Translations under genes and position numbers: made by a program
In this document: positions 16,635 through 26,886 of the stretch, in pieces
Layout: each line of letters begins with the position of its first letter
Numbering within the stretch: position 1 is the first letter of the stretch
The notes under the pieces: model-generated
The model's input: only the letters and a program-made list of their open reading frames with translations
What the model was told of the DNA's origin: nothing
Databases searched by the model: none
NCBI GenBank assembly: GCA_002412885.1
Contig: DHVX01000055.1
Location: 124,001-188,000, forward strand
Length of the DNA: 64,000 nucleotides
Direction: 5' to 3'
DNA from: Bacteroidales bacterium UBA5197
GTDB lineage: Bacteria; Bacteroidota; Bacteroidia; Bacteroidales; Lentimicrobiaceae

Positions 16635-17186
16635 ATGACTTTTCAGGAACTGATTCTTTTGCGCCAGAGCGTGCGTCGCTATTCTTCAAAACCTGTTGAA
16701 GCTGAAAAAATAAACCTGTGTTTAGAGGCCGCCCGATTGGCGCCATCTGCAAGTAATTCACAGCCCTGGAAGTTCATTGTGGTAACAGAAGAACCACTGC
16801 GCACCGAAATAGCCAAAGCAACCTTTACCGATATTCAGCTGATCAACAAATTTACACTTCAGGCGCCTGTTATGGTGGTAATAGTGATTGAGAAAGCACG
16901 CTGGTTTACCCGTTTGGCCATGCAGGTCAAGAAAAAAGAGTGGCCGCTGATCGACATCGGAATTACTTCTGAACATTTCTGTCTTCAAGCTACTGAACTA
17001 GGGCTTGGCACTTGTATGATCGGCTGGTTTGATGAGAAAAAAATCCAGAAATTACTTGGGATTCCGTCTGACAGAACGATTGGGCTGGTGATTTCTATGG
17101 GATATCCCGAAGACGGATACAAACAAAGGCTTAAAGTAAGAAAAAGCCTGGAAGAAATGGTGACCTGGAAAAAGGATGAAAAATAG
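16635..17186 (+). CDS. Nitroreductase family protein
   Basis: A 183-residue FMN-dependent oxidoreductase of the nitroreductase superfamily. The N-terminal FMN-binding signature RQSVRRYSSKPV is followed by AARLAPSASNSQPWKFIVV, and the C-terminal half has GITSEHFCLQATELGLGTCMIGWFDE and the final flavin-contacting region GYPEDG. These small enzymes reduce nitro groups, quinones or flavins with NAD(P)H; the natural substrate is not evident. I start at the ATG at 16635, just before the conserved N-terminus, rather than the upstream TTG or the ATG at 16614 that sit in or beside the promoter. The hexosaminidase gene follows after 61 nt. Confidence 0.88.
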   Translation: MTFQELILLRQSVRRYSSKPVEAEKINLCLEAARLAPSASNSQPWKFIVVTEEPLRTEIAKATFTDIQLINKFTLQAPVMVVIVIEKARWFTRLAMQVKKKEWPLIDIGITSEHFCLQATELGLGTCMIGWFDEKKIQKLLGIPSDRTIGLVISMGYPEDGYKQRLKVRKSLEEMVTWKKDEK

Positions 17187-17247
17187 GATTACCTTTAAGT
17201 CTGCAAACAAAAGAAATGAAATTTCAAAATCCGAATCACTTCAAGAC

Positions 17248-19794
17248 ATGAAAAAAATACGAACATTTTTTCTTCTCCTCTTCATTTTATTCACAGCTTC
17301 AACCATTTCAGCGACTATTCCACTTGGCTTACGCATTGAATGGCAACTCATTACCAATAACTACGAAAACAGCGATCGTTTTCTCTCCGAAATAAAAATA
17401 ATAAACGAAGGCAGAGAAACGCTGCAAGGCAACTGGGAACTGTATTTCAGTTTCTCTCCTTGCCGTGATATTACCGCAGGAAACATCCATCAGGGATTGT
17501 TTCTCACCCATATCAACGGCGATTTGCATAAACTGGAGACAATTGAGGGATATACGCCGATTGAGCCGGGTAAAAGTCTGAATATCAAAATTATATCAAC
17601 CGAATGGGCCATCAAGGAAACTGACGCACCCGATGGTTTCTATTTTATTTTTGATAAAGATGATTCCAACCCATATTACCCTATTTTGACTGTTCTTCCT
17701 TTCAAAACCGGCGCTGAACTAATACGTAATCGAAACGATAAAGAAGAAATACCTACAGCTGCAAGTATCTACAAGGAAAATCAGAAACTCACATTATTGC
17801 CGGAGTCAGCATTGTGTCCTGTTACTCCGACACCAGCAGTACTTCACAGAAAGGACGGCTTTGTAAAATTGAGCAACGCAACTCATATTTACTACGACCC
17901 GACGCTTGAAAATGAAGCAGTTCTGTTGCTGATCCTGTTAAAGAATGAAGCAAGAATTGAGATGCAGATGTCTGAAGGCAAACCTGATGGGTCTGATTAT
18001 ATCCAACTTACGCTGGATGGGTCAGGCAAAAGTGAAGCTTACAATCTGATTTCCGGTGAATCCGGGATAGTGATTCGTGGCGGTTCTGAATCAGGGGTTT
18101 TTTATGGAATTCAATCGCTGAGGGCATTATTTCCTGTAAAAATTGAAGATGGTAAACCAATCCTGATTCCGGCTCTTGAAATCGTTGATCAGCCAAGGTT
18201 TACATACCGTGGAATGCACCTCGATGTTTCCCGAAATTTCCAATCGAAGGAATCAGTATTTAAACTTTTGGAAGCCATGAGTTTTTATAAGCTCAACAAA
18301 CTGCATTTTCATCTTACCGACGATGAGGGTTGGAGGATAGAAATTCCGGGAATACCGGAACTTACGGAAATAGGAAGTCAGCAGATTCATACCCGCGATG
18401 AATCTGAGGGGCTCATTCATCAATATGGGTCAGCAACTTCAACATCCGGAAGTGGTTTTTATTCGCGCGAAGATTATATTGAAATTCTTAGATTCGCCAA
18501 AGAGCGCTACATCGAAGTTATTCCTGAAATAGATATGCCGGGACATGCCCGCGCAGCAATTGTTGCCATGAAAGCCCGCTATAAAAAGTATCTTAAGGAA
18601 GGCAATGAAGCCGAAGCAAAAAAGTACATGCTTCACGATGCTGATGATGAATCAATATACATTTCGGTGCAGAACTTTAACGACAATGTGGTTTGTCCTT
18701 GTCAGGAAAGTACGTATACTTTTATTGACAAAGTTGTTAAAGAGCTTGTTGCCATGCACCTCGAAGCAGATGCACCTCTGAAAACCATGCACATAGGTGG
18801 CGATGAAGTGCCGCACGGCGTTTGGGAAAAATCGCCGGTTTGCAGGTCAATGATGGAGCTCAGCAATGGAATCAACAATCTGCATGATGTAAAAGATTAC
18901 TTTCTTAAACGTTTCGCAGACATCAACGGAAAATACGGAATAAATACGGCAGGCTGGGAGGAAATTGCCATGCATGTTGAGGCAGATCCTGATGGCAGCG
19001 GTGAAAAACGAAGCATCAACACAGCTCATATTGCGGATAACTTCATTCCATACATCTGGAACAGTGTGATAGGATGGGGTGGAGAAGAGCTGGGTTACAA
19101 GCTGGCAAATGCAGGATACAAGGTTGTATTGTGTAACGTTACGCATCTTTATCTGGACATGTCATACAACAAACATCCCATGGAACCTGGCTTTTACTGG
19201 GGTGGTTTTATTACAGAAGAAGAACCTTATCTGTTTGATCCGCTGAATATTTACAACAGCTTCAGAACCGATGCCATGGGCAATAAACTCCCTGATAATC
19301 TTGCCGAAGGGCGTGAAGTATTAACGGAAACCGGACAAAAAAATATTCTTGGAATTCAGGGTCAACTGTGGTCAGAAACTGTAAAAACACCTGAAGTAAT
19401 GGAAGAAATGATATTCCCGCGACTGATCAGTATTTCAGAAAGGGCCTGGGCTGCAGTTCCTGACTGGACAAAAGACCAGAAAAAATATGGTGAAACCTGG
19501 AATGAATTTGCAAACCGGCTTGGACAGAAAGAATTGCCTCGCCTCAGAAAGCTGGCCGGGGGAATAAACTACCATTTGCCCATGCCCGGAGCAATAATTT
19601 TAAACAATATTCTTTATGCAAATGTCTCACTTCCCGGAGTAACCATAAGGTTTACCACCGATGGAAGTTTACCCACACAAAAAAGTCAGGAATACACCGG
19701 CCCGGTTAAAGTCAGCGGAAACGTGAAGCTTTGTACTTTTGATGAAACAAACAGAAAGAGCATAGTGGTTGAAGCAATTGCTGAGCAGAATTAA
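17248..19794 (+). CDS. Beta-N-acetylhexosaminidase (GH20), chitobiase-like
   Basis: An 848-residue exported glycosidase that removes terminal beta-linked GlcNAc or GalNAc from chitooligosaccharides, glycans or peptidoglycan pieces. Order: signal peptide (about 1-23), CHB_HEX carbohydrate-binding domain (about 25-180), GH20b domain (about 190-300), the GH20 barrel beginning YRGMHLDVSRNF, and a C-terminal chitobiase-type domain (about 780-848). The catalytic pair is in HIGGDEVP (D519-E520), which supports substrate-assisted catalysis by the acetamido group. The four-domain plan is that of Serratia chitobiase. The ATG at 17248 is chosen because the signal peptide starts there; an earlier in-frame ATG at 17176 lies within the nitroreductase gene. 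Confidence 0.92.
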   Translation: MKKIRTFFLLLFILFTASTISATIPLGLRIEWQLITNNYENSDRFLSEIKIINEGRETLQGNWELYFSFSPCRDITAGNIHQGLFLTHINGDLHKLETIEGYTPIEPGKSLNIKIISTEWAIKETDAPDGFYFIFDKDDSNPYYPILTVLPFKTGAELIRNRNDKEEIPTAASIYKENQKLTLLPESALCPVTPTPAVLHRKDGFVKLSNATHIYYDPTLENEAVLLLILLKNEARIEMQMSEGKPDGSDYIQLTLDGSGKSEAYNLISGESGIVIRGGSESGVFYGIQSLRALFPVKIEDGKPILIPALEIVDQPRFTYRGMHLDVSRNFQSKESVFKLLEAMSFYKLNKLHFHLTDDEGWRIEIPGIPELTEIGSQQIHTRDESEGLIHQYGSATSTSGSGFYSREDYIEILRFAKERYIEVIPEIDMPGHARAAIVAMKARYKKYLKEGNEAEAKKYMLHDADDESIYISVQNFNDNVVCPCQESTYTFIDKVVKELVAMHLEADAPLKTMHIGGDEVPHGVWEKSPVCRSMMELSNGINNLHDVKDYFLKRFADINGKYGINTAGWEEIAMHVEADPDGSGEKRSINTAHIADNFIPYIWNSVIGWGGEELGYKLANAGYKVVLCNVTHLYLDMSYNKHPMEPGFYWGGFITEEEPYLFDPLNIYNSFRTDAMGNKLPDNLAEGREVLTETGQKNILGIQGQLWSETVKTPEVMEEMIFPRLISISERAWAAVPDWTKDQKKYGETWNEFANRLGQKELPRLRKLAGGINYHLPMPGAIILNNILYANVSLPGVTIRFTTDGSLPTQKSQEYTGPVKVSGNVKLCTFDETNRKSIVVEAIAEQN

Positions 19795-19829
19795 GAAAAG
19801 AAATTGAGCAGGCAAGTGGTTTTCAAGAA

Positions 19830-20678
19830 TTACATCTCTGTTAATCCCCAAACTTTCAGCTTCTTGAATGTCCCGGACACCCGATCATAAGTATAGGCTT
19901 TCTGTGCAGGATGATTCGCCGGAAGCTTATTCTGAATATACCGGTTCAGCAAATAATCATTCAGATAAGTAGCATTCAACTCACCAGCCTTTCGTGCTGC
20001 AATATACATATCTCTTAATTCAATGCTATCAACAGAATAGATAAATTTAACATCTCCGGTAAAGGGGAAATAGCGAAAACCTCCATCTACCCTATCGCTG
20101 AGTATTTGCTGACTGAATAATACCCGCATTACTGAATCATTATGGTTAATACCTGACATTTCGAACCAGAAATTGAGGTTAACCGAAGTAATAAAATAGT
20201 CATAACTATAAATGTTTTCATCGCCAAATTGCGCCTTTTCGCCAATAGAGTCGAAGTACTCTTCTAGTTCGGATTGTGCGATATTAATAATCAGGGCTTT
20301 TTGCCCCAATGCCAGAAACTCTCCAGAGTGCTCCGGACTAAATACCTTATAGCCCGTTTGCCTAAGAGCACTGCTGAACCCGGAGACAAATGCAGAAATA
20401 TAGATACTGTCGTCAACAAACCTTATAACATCAGTATTTGCCAGAAGCAAAGAGTCAGTCAAATAATCGGGAACATCTGCAAGAACAGCAGAATCAGGCA
20501 GCTTATAGCTTACTTTATAAACAAAATCAGGAGGCAGCAGCATGATTGCTGCCGGCTCTCTGTTTTGCATAAATTGTTTAGCCAGTCTGCGCTCAGGGCT
20601 GCACGAAACCAGAACCAATGCCGCCAAAAATAAAGACAATTTAGCTAAAGATCGCAATAATCCAGGCTTCAGGCGCAT
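19830..20678 (-). CDS. Uncharacterised lipoprotein
   Basis: A 282-residue protein with a basic N-terminus, hydrophobic segment and lipobox LVSC (cysteine near residue 26). The rest has alternating hydrophobic and charged residues and two tyrosine- and aspartate-rich stretches (ENIYSYDYF, RYFPFTGDVKF), but I do not recognise a family. The ATG at 20678 is preferred to an upstream GTG at 20708 that would overlap the flavodiiron gene. It follows the flavodiiron gene by 11 nt, so the two are probably co-transcribed; a functional link is not established. Confidence 0.7.
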   Translation of the reverse strand: MRLKPGLLRSLAKLSLFLAALVLVSCSPERRLAKQFMQNREPAAIMLLPPDFVYKVSYKLPDSAVLADVPDYLTDSLLLANTDVIRFVDDSIYISAFVSGFSSALRQTGYKVFSPEHSGEFLALGQKALIINIAQSELEEYFDSIGEKAQFGDENIYSYDYFITSVNLNFWFEMSGINHNDSVMRVLFSQQILSDRVDGGFRYFPFTGDVKFIYSVDSIELRDMYIAARKAGELNATYLNDYLLNRYIQNKLPANHPAQKAYTYDRVSGTFKKLKVWGLTEM

Positions 20679-20689
20679 GATTTGAGGGT

Positions 20690-21910
20690 TTAAGCGGATT
20701 CTCCGCACTGATTATTTTTAAGGGCTGTGCCAAATCTCAATCCAAACTCACGGGCTTTCTGCTGCTCATCATTATTTGGAGTAAACTTAATAAACAGACT
20801 TTCATCAAAAAGCTTGAATTTCAAATTACTGAGGTTTGACTCTATCAGCTTCACTCCCTCCCCGCTCCATCCGTATGAACCAAAAGCTGCGGCCAGTTTG
20901 CCCCTGTCGCGTATAGGATTAAGCATGGCAAAAACCTGATAGATCTGTGGCAGAATATTCTGATTTATGGTTGGAGATCCCAGGATAAGTCCAGACGCTT
21001 TTGAGAGTTGTTCGTCGAGTGTAGCGGCATCAGTTTTTTCAATGTCCATAACCTGAACATCAATATCTCCTGATTCACGCAAACCTTCAGCGATATATTC
21101 GGCAAGTTCTCCGGTATTATGGTAGGCCGAAACATAAGCAACAAAAACCCTGTTTTTCATAGGATTCTCTATGGCTTCCTTTGCCCATTTCTCTGAAAGA
21201 TCAACATACCGTTTCCAGTTTGATCGCAGGATTGGACCGTGGCCAGTGCAGATTGCTGAGATTTCAAGTGGACGGATTTTCTCTATGGCTTTCAGCATAA
21301 ATTTGCTGAAAGGCTTTAGAATTACGTCAAAATAATATTTAAAGGAATCGTCGTAATTGTCAACCAGATCATCAAACATTTCCTCAGTGCAATAATGTGC
21401 GCCAAATGAATCGCAGGTAAACAGGATTTTATCTTCCTCGAGATAAGTGTAAATGGAATCGGGCCAGTGCAGGTTTGGTGCATTGAAAAAACGCAGCGTC
21501 TTATTTCCAAGAGAAAGCCTATCACCATCTTTAACCTGAAGAAATCTGAACTCACTTCCGAACATATCTTTCAGATACCTGATGGCACTGCCACTTCCAA
21601 CCACGGTAGCATTGGGGGCAATTTTCAACAGATTTTCAAGGTTTCCCGAATGATCAGGCTCGGTGTGATCGAGAATAATGTATTCAATTTCAGCGGGATT
21701 GCAGACCTGATTTAATTTCTCAAGGTAGGTTTCCCAGAATTTAAGCTTGGTAGTTTCAACCACAGCTTTTTTATCTGCATTGATAAAATAAGAGTTGTAA
21801 GTGGTTCCATACTCCGTTTCCATTACAACATCAAAAGTAACAATGTCGCGATCGAGCACTCCGATCCATTTTACATCGTTGGTAACATCAAGAATTTTAG
21901 TGTCTTTCAT
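20690..21910 (-). CDS. Flavodiiron protein (FprA family A-type flavoprotein)
   Basis: A 406-residue cytoplasmic oxygen or nitric oxide reductase that protects anaerobes by four-electron reduction of O2 to water or NO to N2O. The N-terminal metallo-beta-lactamase-like domain carries the di-iron ligand motif HTEPDH (H82, E84, D86, H87), further ligands in DSFGAHYC and ICTGHGP, and the C-terminal flavodoxin domain (from about 255) starts VAYVSAYHNTGELAEYI. No rubredoxin domain or NAD(P)H oxidoreductase extension is fused. This supports an anaerobic or microaerophilic lifestyle. It lies 23 nt after the topoisomerase gene on the same strand. Confidence 0.93.
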   Translation of the reverse strand: MKDTKILDVTNDVKWIGVLDRDIVTFDVVMETEYGTTYNSYFINADKKAVVETTKLKFWETYLEKLNQVCNPAEIEYIILDHTEPDHSGNLENLLKIAPNATVVGSGSAIRYLKDMFGSEFRFLQVKDGDRLSLGNKTLRFFNAPNLHWPDSIYTYLEEDKILFTCDSFGAHYCTEEMFDDLVDNYDDSFKYYFDVILKPFSKFMLKAIEKIRPLEISAICTGHGPILRSNWKRYVDLSEKWAKEAIENPMKNRVFVAYVSAYHNTGELAEYIAEGLRESGDIDVQVMDIEKTDAATLDEQLSKASGLILGSPTINQNILPQIYQVFAMLNPIRDRGKLAAAFGSYGWSGEGVKLIESNLSNLKFKLFDESLFIKFTPNNDEQQKAREFGLRFGTALKNNQCGESA

Positions 21911-21933
21911 TCAAATTAAAGTTTGTTCTCAAA

Positions 21934-24597
21934 TTAAAAATCAATCGCCAATTGCACCACATCGTCATCGGGCGGGGCTTTACGCTCCTGCGAAGGCAGT
22001 TCAAGCGGCTTTTCTTCCGGAATTTCCTCAGGTTCAGCATGCTCAATTACTGGTGGTGTGTATGGCAATGGATCAAGCATCATAATTTTTTTCACTGAGT
22101 AAGTAGTGATACGCTTGCCCTTGGCCTTATGACTCTTAACCTCAATAAACTGAGCGGCTTCAATTTCTTCTTCATCAATTGCCCTGTTGTTCAGTTTCTC
22201 ATCAAAAATAACCTGAAAACGTGGAAGCCAGTCCGTAGAAACCAAAATCAGTTTTGAAGCAGCTTCATCGCCGATAAATTCTGTTTTTTTATCGGTAATT
22301 TCCGGAAGGAAGCGCTTGAGGTAATAGAATTTCTTCTCGCCATTGTAATACACTGCAGTTATTGGTTTTGATTCGTCGAATTTTTCGATGATCACCATAT
22401 CCTCATCAAAATGATTGGAAAGATCATAATTAAAGAGACGATAATGTCCCGACTGCATCAAAGTGATGATCTTATTGTCACCTGAAAAAGCACCCAATAA
22501 TCGTCCACGACCTTCAGTGTTCAGTCTGCGGATGGAATCATCATACCATATATCTCTGGCTCCAAGAGTTGAAACTCCCGCTTCGCCCTGAGTTACTTTT
22601 TTAACAGGGTATTTTGTGAGGGTATTTCCCAGCGAGCTTCTTCCTTTAATGGCGAGGGTACTGAAATCAAAATCAATGCTTGGCTTTTTAAGCTTTGGCC
22701 TCGGTTTCAGGATAACTTTTATGGTCTCCGCCTCTCCGTTAGGATTGGCAGTAAAATAAAGCACCTTCGATCCCGGAGTTCCTTTGGTAAGTCGATATTC
22801 TTTATCGCGGGTAATTCCAACTACTGCGAAACGCTTAACATATGCTCCGCCGTTTTTGCCGTCCTGATAAACCATGTTATAAATGGTTCTATCATCATTC
22901 TTGCGAAAAACATCAATGTGGATAATATTTTCGCCAACAAATACCTTATCAACCACTTTGGTTACCAGAAATGTTCCATCCTCTCTGAAAACAATAATAT
23001 CATCAATATCAGAGCAATCACAGACAAACTCATCTTTTTTAAGACCTATTCCGGCAAAACCTTCGATGCGGTTAACGTATAGCTTTTGATTGGATGCGGC
23101 CACCATCGTAGCCTCAATGGTGTCAAAATTCCGGAGCTCGGTACGTCTCTCCTTTCCTTTGCCATATTTGCGTTTGATATTCCGGTAATACTCAATGGCA
23201 TACTCGGTAAGATTGGCCAGATAATGCTCAACCTGGGCCTTTTCGTCATTCAGATTGCGAATGGTTTCATCGGCTTTGAATGAATTGAACTTCGAAATCC
23301 GTTTGATTTTAATTTCGGTGAGCCGCAGAATATCGTCAATGGTGATTTCCCTGTAAAACTGAGGTTTGTAAGGATCGAGTGACTTATCGATGGTTTCAAG
23401 TACTTCTTCCCAACTGGTACACTCTTCAATGTTATGGTAAATCCGGTTCTCGATAAAAATACGTTCAAGAGAAGCATACAGCAAATTTTCAAGCAATTCA
23501 GCTCTTCTAATTTCAAGTTCAGTCCTGAGAAGATCAACAGTATGTAATGTTGATTCCCTAAGAATTTCAGAAACGCTCAAAAACCGTGGTTTCCCGCCCT
23601 GAATCACTGTATTGTTTGGCGAAATTGAAATCTCGCAATCGGTAAACGCAAATAACGCATCAATGGTGGTATCAGGTGAAACCCCGGGAGTAAGATGAAT
23701 CAGAATTTCAACGTTCTGCGCAGTGTTGTCATCAATTTTCCTGATTTTTATTTTGCCCTTTTCATTGGCGGTAACAATAGTTTCGATAAGGCTTTCGGTA
23801 GTTACACCGAATGGCAACTCACTGACCAGCAGCGTTTTTTTGTCTAGTTGACTGATTTTTGCCCTGAGTCTTACCTTGCCTCCCCTTAGGCCTTCGTTAT
23901 ATTTTGAGCAATCAGCGAGTCCACCTGTCGGGAAATCTGGAAGCAATTCAAATTCTTTACCTTGAAGTACCTTAATGGAAGCATCAATCAGTTCAAGAAA
24001 GTTATGAGGAAGGATTTTTGAGGCCAGACCAACCGCAATCCCCTCCACTCCCTGAGCTAGCAGCAAAGGAAATTTCACAGGAAGCGTCACCGGCTCCTTG
24101 TTTCGTCCGTCGTATGAGAGTTTCCATTTGGTGGTTTTGGGATTAAAAACCACTTCACGGGCAAATTTACTGAGTCTGGCTTCGATGTATCGTGGCGCTG
24201 CAGCCCGGTCGCCGGTATGTACATTTCCCCAGTTTCCCTGAGTATCGATCAATAAATCTTTTTGACCGAGCTGAACCAAGGCATCACCGATTGAAGCATC
24301 CCCGTGAGGGTGGTATTTCATGGTGTGACCAATGATGTTTGCAACTTTGTTATAGCGCCCGTCATCCAGCTCATCCATGGCATGAAGAATACGGCGCTGA
24401 ACCGGCTTTAATCCATCAAGTATCTCAGGTACAGCACGTTCCAGAATTACATACGAGGCATAGTCAAGAAACCAGGTTTTGTACATCCCTGACAATTGTA
24501 TGGCCTTGTGCAATTCTACCGGCTCCTGAGGTATCCCGATTTCCGGAATTTCCTCCGGTCCAATATCATCAGTTCCTTTAATGTTATCTTCTTCCAT
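21934..24597 (-). CDS. parC: DNA topoisomerase IV subunit A (ParC-type)
   Basis: An 887-residue type IIA topoisomerase A subunit. The N-terminal half has DGLKPVQRRILHAM, HPHGDASIGDALV and the active-site tyrosine in AAPRYIEARL (Y137), which forms the covalent bond to DNA. The C-terminal beta-pinwheel is present, but I see no canonical GyrA-box; instead there is IKGRSSLGNTLTKY. With its acidic N-terminal extension and acidic, proline-rich tail this fits the Bacteroidota ParC-type subunit better than GyrA. A parE partner is not in the window. Calling it gyrA-like would be the alternative. Confidence 0.82.
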   Translation of the reverse strand: MEEDNIKGTDDIGPEEIPEIGIPQEPVELHKAIQLSGMYKTWFLDYASYVILERAVPEILDGLKPVQRRILHAMDELDDGRYNKVANIIGHTMKYHPHGDASIGDALVQLGQKDLLIDTQGNWGNVHTGDRAAAPRYIEARLSKFAREVVFNPKTTKWKLSYDGRNKEPVTLPVKFPLLLAQGVEGIAVGLASKILPHNFLELIDASIKVLQGKEFELLPDFPTGGLADCSKYNEGLRGGKVRLRAKISQLDKKTLLVSELPFGVTTESLIETIVTANEKGKIKIRKIDDNTAQNVEILIHLTPGVSPDTTIDALFAFTDCEISISPNNTVIQGGKPRFLSVSEILRESTLHTVDLLRTELEIRRAELLENLLYASLERIFIENRIYHNIEECTSWEEVLETIDKSLDPYKPQFYREITIDDILRLTEIKIKRISKFNSFKADETIRNLNDEKAQVEHYLANLTEYAIEYYRNIKRKYGKGKERRTELRNFDTIEATMVAASNQKLYVNRIEGFAGIGLKKDEFVCDCSDIDDIIVFREDGTFLVTKVVDKVFVGENIIHIDVFRKNDDRTIYNMVYQDGKNGGAYVKRFAVVGITRDKEYRLTKGTPGSKVLYFTANPNGEAETIKVILKPRPKLKKPSIDFDFSTLAIKGRSSLGNTLTKYPVKKVTQGEAGVSTLGARDIWYDDSIRRLNTEGRGRLLGAFSGDNKIITLMQSGHYRLFNYDLSNHFDEDMVIIEKFDESKPITAVYYNGEKKFYYLKRFLPEITDKKTEFIGDEAASKLILVSTDWLPRFQVIFDEKLNNRAIDEEEIEAAQFIEVKSHKAKGKRITTYSVKKIMMLDPLPYTPPVIEHAEPEEIPEEKPLELPSQERKAPPDDDVVQLAIDF

Positions 24598-24632
24598 TCT
24601 TGTATTACCTCACTTTTCTCAATTTTTGTTAA

Positions 24633-26702
24633 TTAAACTTTTGTCTCGGCCGATTTCTTCCTGAAAAAGCGAAGCAAAAGTACTTCTGACAATATAAAAA
24701 TCAAAGCTGCAATTATAAACCATTTCCAGAGTTTTCGACCATGGTTTCTTTCCGCTATTAATTTCGAAATCTCTTTTTTGCCTTCTGACAGCACCACAGT
24801 GCCGGAAACTTCACTCATCAGTGCATTGAGCTGTGCTGTATTTGCAAACCTGAGGTCAGATTCTTTCCGGTTAAAATTAAATGCCAGCACATTAACGATT
24901 TTATCCGCATCGCGGACATTATAAATTCCGGCATCGGTAATATGATTACGCATAAAAAGTACAGTCTGTCCATTAACTTGCTTCACTTCCGGAATAAACT
25001 CATTTGATCCATCCTCGCTGCTAACCCTGAATACATTATCGCCCAGTAGTTTTACATTACCAATTTTTATTCCTGTTTCCTGCTGTGTATAGTACATCAA
25101 TGGAAGCTGACTTTCACTCTCGAATGCGATATTCAGCATAACAGGGACAAAAAGGGCATGACGCGGAAAATTTCCCCAGTCATCGCCAAGCGAAACAGCA
25201 CTCAGGTAAACTTTTCCAAATCCGGCCGACTTCAAAGTAAACAAGGGATCCCCATTGTCGAGCGTCATCAGATCATCAGAAACTCCGGTCAAAGGCTTTG
25301 AAATGCTATAATGTTTTCGAATGAACGGCAAATCAGTATTTTCCGGAATGGCACCACTTCCATCAAAAACATTGTTAAAAATAATATGACTCTTATTGAT
25401 TTTTGCTACTCGGCTGGCTGCTGTGTCAATCTTACCATACTGAGGAGCCCCGAGGCTGGCAAGCATTTGGTTAACCATTTCCATATCATCGGCTTCGGAT
25501 GGAAAAATAACCACACTCCCACCTTGTTCAACGAATCGGCTCAACTCCACAATTGCTCCGGATGAAAGGTTCGATGCTCCATTCAAAATCACCAGCCGGT
25601 TTCCGGAAAGCGTGGAAAAATTGGTTTGCCTGAGCGTAGTATTGGTAAACTGAAGTACCGAATCCACAGCAAAAACGCTGGTCAGATAAGGATTTGGCTT
25701 CTCCTGATTAATGGCCAGAAGCGGAATAAATTCACTTACAGCAAATGCCATGAAATAACTATCGTCAAAAATCACCGGATAATCACTGATTTCAACCACT
25801 GCTTTTTGCTGACCAGGTTTGGTGGTACTGAAACTGAGCGTGGTTGTTTGTGTTGAATTGGCTTCGATATCAATGGCTGCAATGGCTCGTTGTTCGCCGT
25901 TAATGATCAATCTGACAGGAATTTTCTCAAGATTATTCTCAGAAATATTGGAAATTTTAACTTGCAGACTTGCTGTTTGATTTACCCTGAGCACAGGATT
26001 CTCAAACCAACAGGTATCAATGTAAAGATTACCCGCCTGACTTCCACCCACCGGTACTACATAAGTGGTAAATGCAGCAGAACTATCAGGCAAAGCGGAG
26101 AGAATTGTTGAATACTGAAAATCTGAAATCAGAAAAGAAGAGGCGGAAGGATAACGCGGATTTCTCAGAAGGTCAGATTGCCGGCTGTGCACTTCTGAAA
26201 AGCTTCGGGTTACCGGACCAGGCTTAATATCTCTGAGCATCATAAGAAATTCATCCCTTGAAACCAGGCGCTGATGCCGGCTTTCAAAATCGTTGGTCAG
26301 AAGTTGAAAAAGGTCGTCAGCATCATAAGCCATGGCAATATCTGCAGCTTTTCGCTTGGCTTCATCCAGTTTTCGCCCATCAGCATCAGCAGCTTCCATG
26401 CTGAATGAATTGTCCACAAAAACTCCGGCAACCTGAACACTTCCACTTACAACCGTCTCACTCATTGGAATATAAGGCTGTGCAAAAGCCATTACCAAAG
26501 CAATAATTGTGAGGATTCGAGCAGCAAGAACCAGAAGGTGCAGTAATTCTGATTGTTTGCGCGTTTTCTTTTGAAAATTGCGTAGCAGGTCGACATTGCT
26601 GAAATAGATTTTCCTGTATCGCCTGAAATTAAAGAGATGAATAGCAACAGGTATAGCTATAGCAAAAAGGCCAAACAGAAAAAGAGGGTTTACAAATTGC
26701 AT
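24633..26702 (-). CDS. BatA-domain membrane protein (aerotolerance-type, VWA-like)
   Basis: A 689-residue membrane protein. The N-terminal BatA module has two membrane helices (NPLFLFGLFAIAIPVAIHLF and, after the RRYRKIYFSNV loop, LLVLAARILTIIALVMAF). A VWA-like domain follows, with an incomplete MIDAS motif DNSFSM near residue 90. The middle is extracytoplasmic beta structure, and a C-terminal helix (about 664-682) precedes a basic tail. Related proteins sit in Bat aerotolerance operons, but the MoxR, BatB-E genes are not here, so it is an orphan relative. The ATG at 26702 begins the conserved MQFVNPLFLF start; a GTG at 26717 is rejected. Confidence 0.83.
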   Translation of the reverse strand: MQFVNPLFLFGLFAIAIPVAIHLFNFRRYRKIYFSNVDLLRNFQKKTRKQSELLHLLVLAARILTIIALVMAFAQPYIPMSETVVSGSVQVAGVFVDNSFSMEAADADGRKLDEAKRKAADIAMAYDADDLFQLLTNDFESRHQRLVSRDEFLMMLRDIKPGPVTRSFSEVHSRQSDLLRNPRYPSASSFLISDFQYSTILSALPDSSAAFTTYVVPVGGSQAGNLYIDTCWFENPVLRVNQTASLQVKISNISENNLEKIPVRLIINGEQRAIAAIDIEANSTQTTTLSFSTTKPGQQKAVVEISDYPVIFDDSYFMAFAVSEFIPLLAINQEKPNPYLTSVFAVDSVLQFTNTTLRQTNFSTLSGNRLVILNGASNLSSGAIVELSRFVEQGGSVVIFPSEADDMEMVNQMLASLGAPQYGKIDTAASRVAKINKSHIIFNNVFDGSGAIPENTDLPFIRKHYSISKPLTGVSDDLMTLDNGDPLFTLKSAGFGKVYLSAVSLGDDWGNFPRHALFVPVMLNIAFESESQLPLMYYTQQETGIKIGNVKLLGDNVFRVSSEDGSNEFIPEVKQVNGQTVLFMRNHITDAGIYNVRDADKIVNVLAFNFNRKESDLRFANTAQLNALMSEVSGTVVLSEGKKEISKLIAERNHGRKLWKWFIIAALIFILSEVLLLRFFRKKSAETKV

Positions 26703-26727
26703 AAAATATTTCAGCACTATTGAAATG

Positions 26728-26735
26728 CAAATTTA
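26728..26735 (-). promoter_or_regulatory. -7 element of the BatA-domain gene
   Basis: TAAATTTG on the minus strand, 25 nt before the ATG at 26702. Confidence 0.45.
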
Positions 26736-26839
26736 ACAAATATGCTTCAAATGGAAGACAATGAATCAAAGAAACCCAATTAAGATAGTATGTTGATTAC
26801 CTGCAATTAATGAATTTAAAACTACTTAAAAAGCAAAAA

Positions 26840-26861
26840 GGGCCTGTTTTAAAACAGGCCC
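26840..26861 (-). terminator. Terminator after the first ferritin-like gene
   Basis: A perfect 22-bp palindrome with GGGCCTGT arms, followed on the minus strand by TTTTTGCTTTTT. It begins 25 nt after the stop at 26887. Confidence 0.85.
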
Positions 26862-26886
26862 CGGGGGTATTTTATAGTCGTTTTTT

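Noticed and set aside
21934..24597. DNA gyrase subunit A
   Set aside because: No canonical GyrA-box is visible and the tail is ParC-like; kept as a lower-probability alternative.
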